Shown here: positions 15,491 to 22,629 of the stretch, piece by piece
How the letters are laid out: each line of letters starts with the position of its first letter
Numbering within the stretch: position 1 is the stretch's first letter
Source of the DNA: JBEKDJ01 sp050014415
GTDB taxonomy: Bacteria; Desulfobacterota; BSN033; UBA1163
Length of the DNA: 28,139 bases
Direction of reading: 5' to 3'
NCBI GenBank assembly: GCA_050014415.1
Contig: JBEKDJ010000041.1
Location: 1-28,139 of the forward strand
Position numbers and translations under genes: made by a program
The notes under the pieces: model-generated
Seen by the model: the letters and a program-made list of their open reading frames with translations, nothing else
What the model was told of the DNA's origin: nothing
The model's database searches: none

Positions 15491-16970
15491 TGTTGCCTTC
15501 CTCCCTTCTCAAAATCTCACTGATTTGGCCCCCTCCTAAACGAGAAAAGGGTGATTCGTCACTTAAGTGAAGTCCCTTATCCTGCAAGCAAAATTCCATT
15601 TGCAGAATGTTCCATACGGTGTCCCGCAGATCTTCCTTGGATAGAGAATAGCCCGTAGCAGCATAGATCAGGTCGATCATATTCGAAATCGTTCTCAGAT
15701 TAAGGTGGCTGACCACAATCAGACAGAAAGAGATGATGTCGGCTAGAACATCGAGGTCCTTGTTCTTGGAGACAGGAGGGGCTGCAAGATGATATTCCTT
15801 CCCGCTTCCGTTAATGATTCGTTGAAGAATAACGAAGGCTTTCTCACCTTGATCCTCGATATGTTCCATTTGCCTCAGGTCTTCCTCCAAAAGAAGACCG
15901 GGTTCATTCCCCCCTATGATCCTGGCGAGAAGAGAACTGGTTAAGAAAGGGTCAAGGCCTTGGGACTGACAAAGACGGTGAAGCTTCAAGGTCCACTCAC
16001 CATTGAACACTCCGATTTGTGGACCAAAATACCAGGCCTTTTCCAAATGGATTCCCCCGAAGTAGCTATCCTGATGCTGAATGTTCCGACCACAGTGGAC
16101 CGGGCATGAAAAACAGCCTTCTTTGCTGGAAAGATAATTTCTCAGAAAGGTGGACCATTGCTTCGCCTGTCCGGGGTGCAGCCACCCGGTGCCATCTTTT
16201 ACCATCCTCTCTCCTTCCCGGCTGAGAAAGGAGAATTTTGCTCCCTCTTTCAGCTTTTGCATTTTCCGGTCTTTCTGAATCCGGTCTTTCAAAGTGAGAC
16301 AGAGGTTGAGGAATTGTCGGGGATCGTGAAGGGTGACCTCTTTCTTCCCCCGGATCGCAATGGCTTTAAGCTGTTTCACTCCGAAGAGATACCCCAGCCC
16401 GAGATAGTCGCCTGTCCAGGAAAGACGATGGATGACGTTGGCAAAAGGGATCTGTTTTTCGCCTGCAGGACCAATGCAGAGGACCTCAATGCTTCGATCC
16501 TCCTTCTCCTCTTGAATGGTAACAGTAGTCTCGGTTGTCTCTTTTCCCCAGAGGTGATTCGCTTCTTCGAACTTTACCTCTTCGCCGTCGATCCAAAGAT
16601 AGATCGGCTGATCCGCCCTTCCCTGAAGGATGAGCTGATCAAAACCAGATCCTCTTAATGAAGCCCCAAAGTATCCGGGCATCCGGGTAAAACTATAGAT
16701 TGGAGGATCGGAGAGGGGTGAAAAGGAAGCAATACTGGTCCATCCGGAACAAGGGGCTAGGGTTCCTGTTACCGGTCCGACAGCAAAGGCTATTGGGTTT
16801 TCAGGTGAAGATGGGGAGATCGGGGACTGGAAATGTTGCGAGAAAAAAGAGGCATTGAGTCCCCTGCCACCCAGCCATTGATGCAGGTCTCTTAGGGGGA
16901 TGTCCTCAGACCATGCCTTCCGAAGGCTGAGATCGATACGAAGCCTTTTCCCTGTCCATCCTTTGGTCAT
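15459..16970 (-). CDS. divergent, shortened AOR-family protein (AOR-3)
   Basis: A 503-residue AOR homologue, about 140 shorter than AOR-2. It retains WLGGRGLNAS (32-41), the VYL/IYLWIDG strand and HLWGKETTE, the cluster motif CFSCPVHC (C286, C289, C293), and D411 to C416 (DIISFC) at the place of the DxxGxC ligand. Other landmarks are degraded: SGWTSIASFSP replaces GRCHVxxKSP, GLGYLFGVKQLKAI replaces GxGAVMGSKxLKAI, and the region with the RGxDH block is missing. It may have an altered cofactor site or a largely structural or electron-transfer role. It starts 12 bases after its ferredoxin gene, with AAGGAGG seven bases before the ATG. It is followed by an overlapping DmsC-like anchor. Membership in the family is clear; catalytic activity is doubtful. 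Confidence 0.88.
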   Translation of the reverse strand: MTKGWTGKRLRIDLSLRKAWSEDIPLRDLHQWLGGRGLNASFFSQHFQSPISPSSPENPIAFAVGPVTGTLAPCSGWTSIASFSPLSDPPIYSFTRMPGYFGASLRGSGFDQLILQGRADQPIYLWIDGEEVKFEEANHLWGKETTETTVTIQEEKEDRSIEVLCIGPAGEKQIPFANVIHRLSWTGDYLGLGYLFGVKQLKAIAIRGKKEVTLHDPRQFLNLCLTLKDRIQKDRKMQKLKEGAKFSFLSREGERMVKDGTGWLHPGQAKQWSTFLRNYLSSKEGCFSCPVHCGRNIQHQDSYFGGIHLEKAWYFGPQIGVFNGEWTLKLHRLCQSQGLDPFLTSSLLARIIGGNEPGLLLEEDLRQMEHIEDQGEKAFVILQRIINGSGKEYHLAAPPVSKNKDLDVLADIISFCLIVVSHLNLRTISNMIDLIYAATGYSLSKEDLRDTVWNILQMEFCLQDKGLHLSDESPFSRLGGGQISEILRREEGNNESVAPRTTS

Positions 16971-16982
16971 ATGCGAACCTCC

Positions 16983-17456
16983 TTATCTTGGTCTCACGGC
17001 ATGAAGAAAGACTTGGCCGAAAACCCTCTTCCTTTCCGTCGAGAGATCCCCTTCAGGGATATAAGAAAGTGCTCCGGTAGTACAGACCTGTGTACAGACA
17101 GGTTTACCATTACAAAGGTCGCAGGTCATCGTGCGCTGAGTTAAAGGATGAAGTGCCGGAGCGCTATAAGGACAGACATAGAGACACGACTTGCAACCGA
17201 CACATCGTTTTTCATCCGTTGTGACTGCATTGGTTTCGGAAACGCGCTTTCGGGCACCTGCAGGGCAAATCGTGATGCAGGGAGCCTTTTCGCATTGTTG
17301 ACAGACAATGGGCATGAAGACAGAGATCTCTTCCCATTTCTTCACTCGTATCCGAGAAAAGGCAGAGCTGCAGGAGCCGTCATGGGAAAGGCTGCAGGCC
17401 ATTTCACAAGATTGACATCCTGTGCAGCGTTCAGGGAGAATAGAGATGGCGCTCAT
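16983..17456 (-). CDS. four-cluster [4Fe-4S] ferredoxin (HycB/DmsB-like) of the AOR-3 operon
   Basis: A 157-residue electron carrier with four [4Fe-4S] cysteine groups, the first being C11/14/17/21. I place the start at the ATG at 17456 because AAAGGAGG lies eight bases upstream. A frame extending 14 codons further would cover the operator and the ribosome binding site. It is the first gene of the operon with AOR-3 and the DmsC-like anchor, so it should link the AOR-like subunit to the quinone-binding membrane subunit. The promoter at 17508-17535 and two palindromes flanking it suggest IclR control. Confidence 0.92.
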   Translation of the reverse strand: MSAISILPERCTGCQSCEMACSLSHDGSCSSAFSRIRVKKWEEISVFMPIVCQQCEKAPCITICPAGARKRVSETNAVTTDEKRCVGCKSCLYVCPYSAPALHPLTQRTMTCDLCNGKPVCTQVCTTGALSYIPEGDLSTERKRVFGQVFLHAVRPR

Positions 17457-17476
17457 TTCAATGTCCTCCTTTACAA

Positions 17477-17492
17477 GTTCTCTATAGTGAAC
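17477..17492. promoter_or_regulatory. IclR-type operator downstream of the AOR-3 promoter
   Basis: GTTCTCTATAGTGAAC differs at one position from the perfect palindrome GTTCACTATAGTGAAC. It lies between the predicted transcription start and the ribosome binding site of the ferredoxin gene, so a bound protein would block transcription. Confidence 0.7.
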
Positions 17493-17507
17493 AATCAATT
17501 ATTTAAT

Positions 17508-17535
17508 ATATTAACATATATGTCTTATTTGTCAA
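17508..17535 (-). promoter_or_regulatory. sigma-70 promoter of the AOR-3 operon
   Basis: On the minus strand, TTGACA (complement of 17530-17535) is followed after 16 bases by TAATAT (complement of 17508-17513), in a strongly AT-rich block. Transcription would begin near 17501. The operators at 17477-17492 and 17582-17597 lie on either side. Confidence 0.65.
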
Positions 17536-17581
17536 GCTTTTTTTCATATCTTGAAAAAAAGTTTGCAAAGGAAATATATAT

Positions 17582-17597
17582 GTTCACTATAGTGAAC
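17582..17597. promoter_or_regulatory. IclR-type operator upstream of the AOR-3 promoter
   Basis: GTTCACTATAGTGAAC is a perfect 16-bp palindrome identical to the core at 11679-11694. Its centre is 105 bases from that of 17477-17492, ten helical turns, which places both sites on the same face of the DNA with the promoter between them. Confidence 0.75.
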
Positions 17598-17977
17598 GCA
17601 CTCATGAGGACTAACTTTTCTGCTCCTTCCATGAAATGTGTCTTTGGACAAAGATTTTGTTGGACTTTTTTCAACTGAGAAGGTTACATCAAAAAGAGGG
17701 TTCCCATGTCTAATTTTCTTTCCACCCAAGAGGTGAAGGCACTATTGAATCAGGGAGAGTTGCAGAGGCGGTGTATAACAGGAGAATCGAGGTTAGGCTT
17801 ATGATCCTAGCATTGCAACCTATTTTCAAACAGCAACTTCAAGCCCATTTAAAAAGAACCGTCTGGGTTGAAATTCTGCTGGTTTCCCAGATATGCCACG
17901 AAAATTCGTCCCGCAGTGTGTTTGTGTGGCACCTTTCAAATGGTTGTCAGGTCTTGGCAGACTATTGCCGCACTGTC
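17598..17977. other. intergenic stretch between the AOR-3 promoter and the methyltransferase gene
   Basis: No solid gene is present. A 32-codon plus-strand frame at 17706-17804 starts MSNFLSTQEVKALLN, like the first helix of a DNA-binding or excisionase-type protein, with GAGGG seven bases upstream, but it ends at once. It could be the start of a broken gene running away from the operator at 17582. No terminator for the methyltransferase gene ending at 17978 was recognised. Confidence 0.3.
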
Positions 17978-18826
17978 CTATTTCTCCTGATGCTCGCGGT
18001 GATGTTGGGTGAAACGTCTCGCCCGCCTGTCCCGGCCCACAATCAAGTCAGCAGCCAAGACAATCGGACGGACTTTGCTCACATCGACGATTAAGCAGTC
18101 CACGCCGGCGGCAATGGCCATTGCGACAAATGCGTTGTTGAGTAAGGCGCGATCAGGCAGGCCAAAGGAGAGGTTGCTGGCTGCCAGGGTTAGGTTGACA
18201 TTCAGTTCAGCCTTGATCCGGTGGACAGCTTCGATGATTTTCTTTCCGGAAGTGGGGTCTGCACCGACAGAGAAAGTCAAGACATCGATGATGATGTCTT
18301 CACTGGGAATACCCGCTGCGTGGACCCGTTCCATTATCTTGTGGGCTATGGCCAGACGGCGCTCCGTACTATTCGGAACGCCTTGGTCGTCCTGTAGAAG
18401 AGCAATAACAGCCGCATTGTGCTCCTTGACCAAAGGCAGAACCCTTGATAAAGAATGCTCTTCCCCCGATACTGAATTGATAAGCGGTCTGCCCTTATAG
18501 ATGCTCAGGGCTTTGGCCAAAGCTTCTGGGTTAGCGCTGTCAATGCACAACGGCACATCTACTGTCTCCATTACGAGCTTCACCGCCTCCAGAAGCAGGG
18601 CTGCCTCATCCACACCGAACATCCCCACATTAACATCAAGAATATCAGCTCCCGCCTGAACCTGAGCGAGGGCGTCTGCTCGCACCATTCCCAGATCTCC
18701 TAGTTTCAGAGCCTCCTGCAACTTCTTCCGGCCTGACGGATTAATGCGCTCTCCAATAATCACTGTCGGCCGGTCGCCACCAATGATCACTTCTTTCGTA
18801 GCACTTGATATTCTAGTCTCTATCAT
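17978..18826 (-). CDS. pterin-binding (dihydropteroate synthase-like) methyltransferase, AcsE/MtgA-type
   Basis: A 282-residue TIM-barrel protein of the pterin-binding family. Landmarks in order are GERINP (25-30), DVNVG (64-68), CIDSANPEAL (94-103) and NSVSGE (117-122), the pattern of methyltetrahydrofolate:corrinoid protein methyltransferases such as AcsE and MtgA. It would move a methyl group between tetrahydrofolate and a cobalt corrinoid protein in the cytoplasm. AAGGAGA lies a few bases before the ATG. It follows the ASKHA activator gene after 173 bases, in the same direction. No corrinoid protein gene is in the window, so its partner must be encoded elsewhere. The family is clear; whether it serves the Wood-Ljungdahl pathway or methylamine/betaine-type demethylation cannot be told. 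Confidence 0.88.
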   Translation of the reverse strand: MIETRISSATKEVIIGGDRPTVIIGERINPSGRKKLQEALKLGDLGMVRADALAQVQAGADILDVNVGMFGVDEAALLLEAVKLVMETVDVPLCIDSANPEALAKALSIYKGRPLINSVSGEEHSLSRVLPLVKEHNAAVIALLQDDQGVPNSTERRLAIAHKIMERVHAAGIPSEDIIIDVLTFSVGADPTSGKKIIEAVHRIKAELNVNLTLAASNLSFGLPDRALLNNAFVAMAIAAGVDCLIVDVSKVRPIVLAADLIVGRDRRARRFTQHHREHQEK

Positions 18827-18999
18827 GCTATCTCCTTCCGTTTCTTATTTACTAACTAAATTCATTCTATGATGGTCCCGCAGAAACTCAAAAACCCTCA
18901 CTCTGTCGAAAGCCGAAATCCAGAACTAATTGAATTCAATGAATTCCTGTTTTCACCGGAATGTCAATAAGGGGCCAAAGCGGGCTTTTTCCGAGATCA

Positions 19000-20811
19000 T
19001 CATCCAATGCCGCTCGCCTGAATGAAGGTTTTGTTAAAATTGGGGAAAGTGGCCAGCTCAAGATAGTGAACCTTGGAGGCGATGGCCTGAGCTTCCGTCC
19101 GCTTGGTGACGGAAACCAACGCCAGCTTGGCGCCCATACCGGCAGCATTGCCCACTTGGCGGAAGCGGCCTTTGGGCAGGGCAGGCAGCATGCCGATCGT
19201 AATTGCACTGTCTAGGTCAATATAGCTGCCAAAGGCACCGGCAATGATCACCTCCTTTATTTGGTCTTCGAGGCAGTCCTGGGTTTCCAGAAGGATCTGG
19301 ATACCCGCACGGATGGCTGCCTTGCCTAGTTGCACTTCTCGTATATCATGCTGGGTGATGACCACCGGAAAAGGCTTCCCTTGCCCCTGCTCATCCGTCA
19401 GTACGAATTCGCGTTGACCGCCGTGCTCCCGAACATGAGGATGGTTACCCTTGATTCTCCCACCCTTATCAATAACTCCTGCCAGATAGAGTTGGGCTAC
19501 CGCATCGAGTATTCCAGAGCCACAAATACCCACGGGTGGAGCTCCATCAATCGTCTGGCAGTGAACGCTTCTGTCTGTTATTCGGATTCGCTCAATCGCT
19601 CCTGTGGCTGCCCGCATGCCATGCTTGATGTGACCGCCTTCAAATGCAGGGCCCGAGGCACACGAGACAGCCGTAATCCTGCCATCCCTTATAAAGGAAA
19701 CTTCAGTGTTGGTTCCAATATCCAAGGCTATCAGCGGACCTTGAGACCGCCAGGCCTCCGTCGCTAGCAGCATGGCCACATGATCGGCGCCGACGAAGCC
19801 ACCGATGTTGGGGAGCAGGTGCACATAGGCTCCCCGGGCAACTTGCAACCCTAGATCACGGGCTTTTATGTCGAGGGGACGGCTGACTGCGGCCACAAAT
19901 GGCGCGAGAGCAAGCTGCTTCGCGGGCAGACCGAGAAACAGGTGATGAATGACCGTGTTTCCCACAACTACCGCATCGAGAATATCCTGCGAAGTGGAGC
20001 CGACTTGAGCACAGAGATCACTGGCAAGACCGTTCAATGCCTCTACCACCACCTTCTGCAACTGTTGGGCCCCATCCGGAGAGTTGGTGGCATGAGCAAT
20101 GCGACTGATGATGTCTTCCCCGTAACTGATTTGGGGATTCATAGCCCCTTTGGAGGCCAGCGTTCGGCCGCTGTTCAAATCAACCAGATAGCTCGCAATC
20201 TTGGTGGTGCCCACATCCACTGCCAGGCCCATTTGGGGGCTTGACCAGGGACGGACGGCAATCACCTCATCATCCCGCATGACGGCCTGGCATTGCCATC
20301 CCCTAGACCGCAGCTCGGGGGAAAGACCACGCAACACTTCGATATCGATTCTGCCACAGCGCAATTGATGTCGTTGGTTTAATGTTTCAATGAGGCGATC
20401 GGCATCGGCCTCCAGGCTATGCAATGACGGAGGGGACAGCTCTACCTTGTAGGAATGTACCGAAGGTTCAGGATGAACGGCAACGTCCAGTCCTTCCAAT
20501 TGGATTCGCTGTGATGTGGTCATTGACTCCGGGGGGATGTTCAATTTACAGTCACTGCGAGGATAACTCTGGCATGCGAGACGCCAGCCCTCCTCGAGCT
20601 CCTGAGAGGAGAAAGCTTCTTTCTCATGCGCCGTGGTTTCTGAGATCGTTCCGGATAGAACTCGCACCTTGCAGGAATGACAGGTTCCAAGCCCCCCACA
20701 GACGGCATTCATGCCAACGCCAAGCTGCCGCGCGCAGGCCAGGAGAGACTCATCATCCTGGCACTGTCCTCTGTGGCCGATCGGCTCAAAATCGATGGTG
20801 TAGGCAGTCAT
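19000..20811 (-). CDS. ASKHA-domain reductive activator of corrinoid proteins with N-terminal [2Fe-2S] domain
   Basis: A 603-residue protein. The first 95 residues form a plant-type [2Fe-2S] ferredoxin domain with Cys38, Cys44, Cys47 (CGGLGTCHSC) and Cys80. The rest is an ASKHA-type ATPase with phosphate-binding blocks LAVDVGTTKIASYLVD and IALDIGTNTEVSFI, as in RACE proteins such as RamA and the activator of the corrinoid iron-sulfur protein. It uses ATP and low-potential electrons to return inactive Co(II) corrinoids to Co(I). I favour the ATG at 20811, which has GGGAAGGGG just before it; an ATG at 20823 would add four residues without a clear binding site. The methyltransferase gene follows downstream, a common pairing. 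Only the corrinoid protein is missing. Confidence 0.9.
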   Translation of the reverse strand: MTAYTIDFEPIGHRGQCQDDESLLACARQLGVGMNAVCGGLGTCHSCKVRVLSGTISETTAHEKEAFSSQELEEGWRLACQSYPRSDCKLNIPPESMTTSQRIQLEGLDVAVHPEPSVHSYKVELSPPSLHSLEADADRLIETLNQRHQLRCGRIDIEVLRGLSPELRSRGWQCQAVMRDDEVIAVRPWSSPQMGLAVDVGTTKIASYLVDLNSGRTLASKGAMNPQISYGEDIISRIAHATNSPDGAQQLQKVVVEALNGLASDLCAQVGSTSQDILDAVVVGNTVIHHLFLGLPAKQLALAPFVAAVSRPLDIKARDLGLQVARGAYVHLLPNIGGFVGADHVAMLLATEAWRSQGPLIALDIGTNTEVSFIRDGRITAVSCASGPAFEGGHIKHGMRAATGAIERIRITDRSVHCQTIDGAPPVGICGSGILDAVAQLYLAGVIDKGGRIKGNHPHVREHGGQREFVLTDEQGQGKPFPVVITQHDIREVQLGKAAIRAGIQILLETQDCLEDQIKEVIIAGAFGSYIDLDSAITIGMLPALPKGRFRQVGNAAGMGAKLALVSVTKRTEAQAIASKVHYLELATFPNFNKTFIQASGIG

Positions 20812-20823
20812 ACCCCTTCCCAT

Positions 20824-21335
20824 CCGTGGGTTGGCTCGCTGTGCTCCGCCAGAGCTGGCGTTCCCTCTTTAGCCATTAGGAATTTGACCCTGTTTATCTA
20901 GGGGTGTTACTCTCCCCGAAACTGCCTTTTGCTACTATAGCCCCCCTACAATGATTTTTCAATGCACTGCTTGGGGGAGGTTGCTACTGGGTTATCCATA
21001 TTCCCCAATGATGAGTTATTTCTGTGTGAAACACCTGTACTGTGTGGCGTCTCTTATCCGCCTACGCAGAAGACCACGCTTGAGTGTCACAGCACTTCAG
21101 CGCAAAGACACGGGTTTTGCCCGTGGGGCTTCATTTCTTCTTCAGTTCTCTCTTTGAGGTTTCTCCCGGTGGGATTTTTACAGTTCTTTTTCGAATTGAG
21201 TCTCTTGAGGCACTTTACAGCGGGCCAGCCGTTCTTTTCAAAACGGGTTATTTCCTCTTCGTCTCCAACCTTTCGGAGAAGCGACGGATGAAAATCAATT
21301 AAACAAGGAACAACAGTTTTATATCATTTTGAACG
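20824..21335. other. intergenic stretch with a small hairpin
   Basis: No gene was recognised in these 512 bases. A hairpin CACGGGttttgCCCGTG lies at 21109-21125, downstream of the CsgG-like gene on the minus strand. It has no good U-tract, so it is at best a weak terminator or mRNA end. Short plus-strand frames here show no family pattern. Confidence 0.4.
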
Positions 21336-22433
21336 CTATTTCATGGTAAATTTCACCACATCATTGGGGCCGAACCCATTGCCTTGAACTACCTTACCAA
21401 TCGCCGCATCCACACCGAAGAGTTCTGTGATCCTTATCGCTCCCTTCAACTGGCCAGTCGTCCACCCGAGGGAGATTTTCGTCGCTGGATTTATGATCTC
21501 TTTCCCAGGCTCAAATATCTCTAAGACATCCCCGATTCGAAGGCCGGACAACCTACCTGCATTGATGTATAGGCTTTCTCCTTCCGTCTTGACGATCGTG
21601 GTCGTCCAATCTAAGAAATCGAGTTGACGAAGGAAACCTTCTAAGATGTCGTCCAGGCTGAACTCAATCGCCTTGAGAACCGCTTTGCTCCGGCTGTATT
21701 CCCCTATCTCTTTGGTGCCGAAGATGGGACTTCTGCCTACAAAGGATTTTAGCAGGTTCCCGGTGGAAGCATCGATGAGACGGATCTCCACTTTTGCTGT
21801 GGCGAAAGAAACCTCCTCATCTGAAGTCTCAGACGCTTTAGAAGAAAGGAGGCTGACATCGGTGACCGCTCCCAGGGCAAATGCCTGAATCCCCAAGGAT
21901 TGGTGAGCGTGCTTCATCACGGATGGTTCTAAAAGGCTTTCAAATTTGAAACCTTCTCGATTTAGCAGCTCCGAGACGATGGTCCGATCCATTATCACGA
22001 CGTGCTGAGTGGCCTCTAGCTTGTCAATCAGTTTTCTGGCCGCTGCCTCCCCGATCTTCTCTTCTCCATAAGTGGTCTTGTTCTCAAAATCTAAAATGGT
22101 CACCTTTCTCTTGAACCCCGACAGGAAGAAGAGAGGGGCAGGGCTGTAGAAAGGCCTGGTTGAAGTGGAAGCCATCTTCGTCTCGGGCCCCTTTTTTGGC
22201 GTGATGGGTTGGGTAGAACCTCTTGCAGAGGTAGGACTCTCCGGTTTGGGAGGATTGATGCCCTTTACTTTATCTATTCCTTCTACGGTTACCGTCTCCC
22301 CCTCCGGGAGTTTATCTACCTTCTCTTCCTTCTTCTTTCCGATGAAAGGGATATGAGAACAGGAGCTGAGAAGAAAGAGAAGGGCGGTTGTATAAATAAA
22401 AAACTTTAAGCAATCTTTCCTATATCGAATCAT
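21336..22433 (-). CDS. CsgG/FlgT-like outer-membrane lipoprotein
   Basis: A 365-residue lipoprotein. The N-terminal helix ends in the lipobox LSSC with Cys25 as the lipidated residue. A Pro/Lys-rich linker follows to about 105. The CsgG-like domain (about 110-270) starts with VTILDFENKT and contains KLIDKLEATQHVVIMDR and AKVEIRLIDASTG. The end (about 275-360) resembles the FlgT C-terminal fold: LYINAGRLSGLRIGDVLEIF and GAIRITELFGVDAAIGKV. Such proteins sit on the periplasmic side of the outer membrane and take part in secretion, flagellar base or surface assembly. No csg or flagellar genes are present. AGGAGG precedes the ATG and a promoter lies at 22478-22505. The exact role is unknown. Confidence 0.85.
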   Translation of the reverse strand: MIRYRKDCLKFFIYTTALLFLLSSCSHIPFIGKKKEEKVDKLPEGETVTVEGIDKVKGINPPKPESPTSARGSTQPITPKKGPETKMASTSTRPFYSPAPLFFLSGFKRKVTILDFENKTTYGEEKIGEAAARKLIDKLEATQHVVIMDRTIVSELLNREGFKFESLLEPSVMKHAHQSLGIQAFALGAVTDVSLLSSKASETSDEEVSFATAKVEIRLIDASTGNLLKSFVGRSPIFGTKEIGEYSRSKAVLKAIEFSLDDILEGFLRQLDFLDWTTTIVKTEGESLYINAGRLSGLRIGDVLEIFEPGKEIINPATKISLGWTTGQLKGAIRITELFGVDAAIGKVVQGNGFGPNDVVKFTMK

Positions 22434-22477
22434 GAAACCTCCTTTTTCTACTGAAATATAATAATGGTATGGGTGTT

Positions 22478-22505
22478 ATATTACCAATTTCTTAAAAGAT
22501 GTCAA
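22478..22505 (-). promoter_or_regulatory. sigma-70 promoter of the CsgG-like lipoprotein gene
   Basis: On the minus strand, TTGACA (complement of 22500-22505) and TAATAT (complement of 22478-22483) are separated by 16 bases. The leader would be about 40 bases and includes AAGGAGG before the ATG. Confidence 0.55.
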
Positions 22506-22586
22506 ATCCCCTGAGGGAAGATTTGAAGGAATAATGGTATATCGTATTTCGAAAGTCAAGGCGAATTCTTCTTGTATTAGAGCAAA

Positions 22587-22616
22587 AAAAAGGCGGCCCC
22601 AAAAGGACCGCCTTTT
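22587..22616 (-). terminator. intrinsic terminator of the porin gene
   Basis: On the minus strand, AAAAGGCGGTCC pairs with GGGGCCGCCTTTT across a short loop and is followed by a run of U. It lies 14 bases past the porin stop codon. Together with the promoter at 22478-22505 it separates the porin and lipoprotein genes into independent units. Confidence 0.9.
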
Positions 22617-22629
22617 CGCTAGGCGTCGA

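Noticed and set aside
17457..17498. 14-codon N-terminal extension of the AOR-3 ferredoxin
   Set aside because: It covers the ribosome binding site and the operator. The paralogues start just before the first cysteine group.
11678..17597. the repeated palindromes as a CRISPR array or mobile-element ends
   Set aside because: The copies are single, far apart, only 16-18 bases long and always at promoters, which fits operators.
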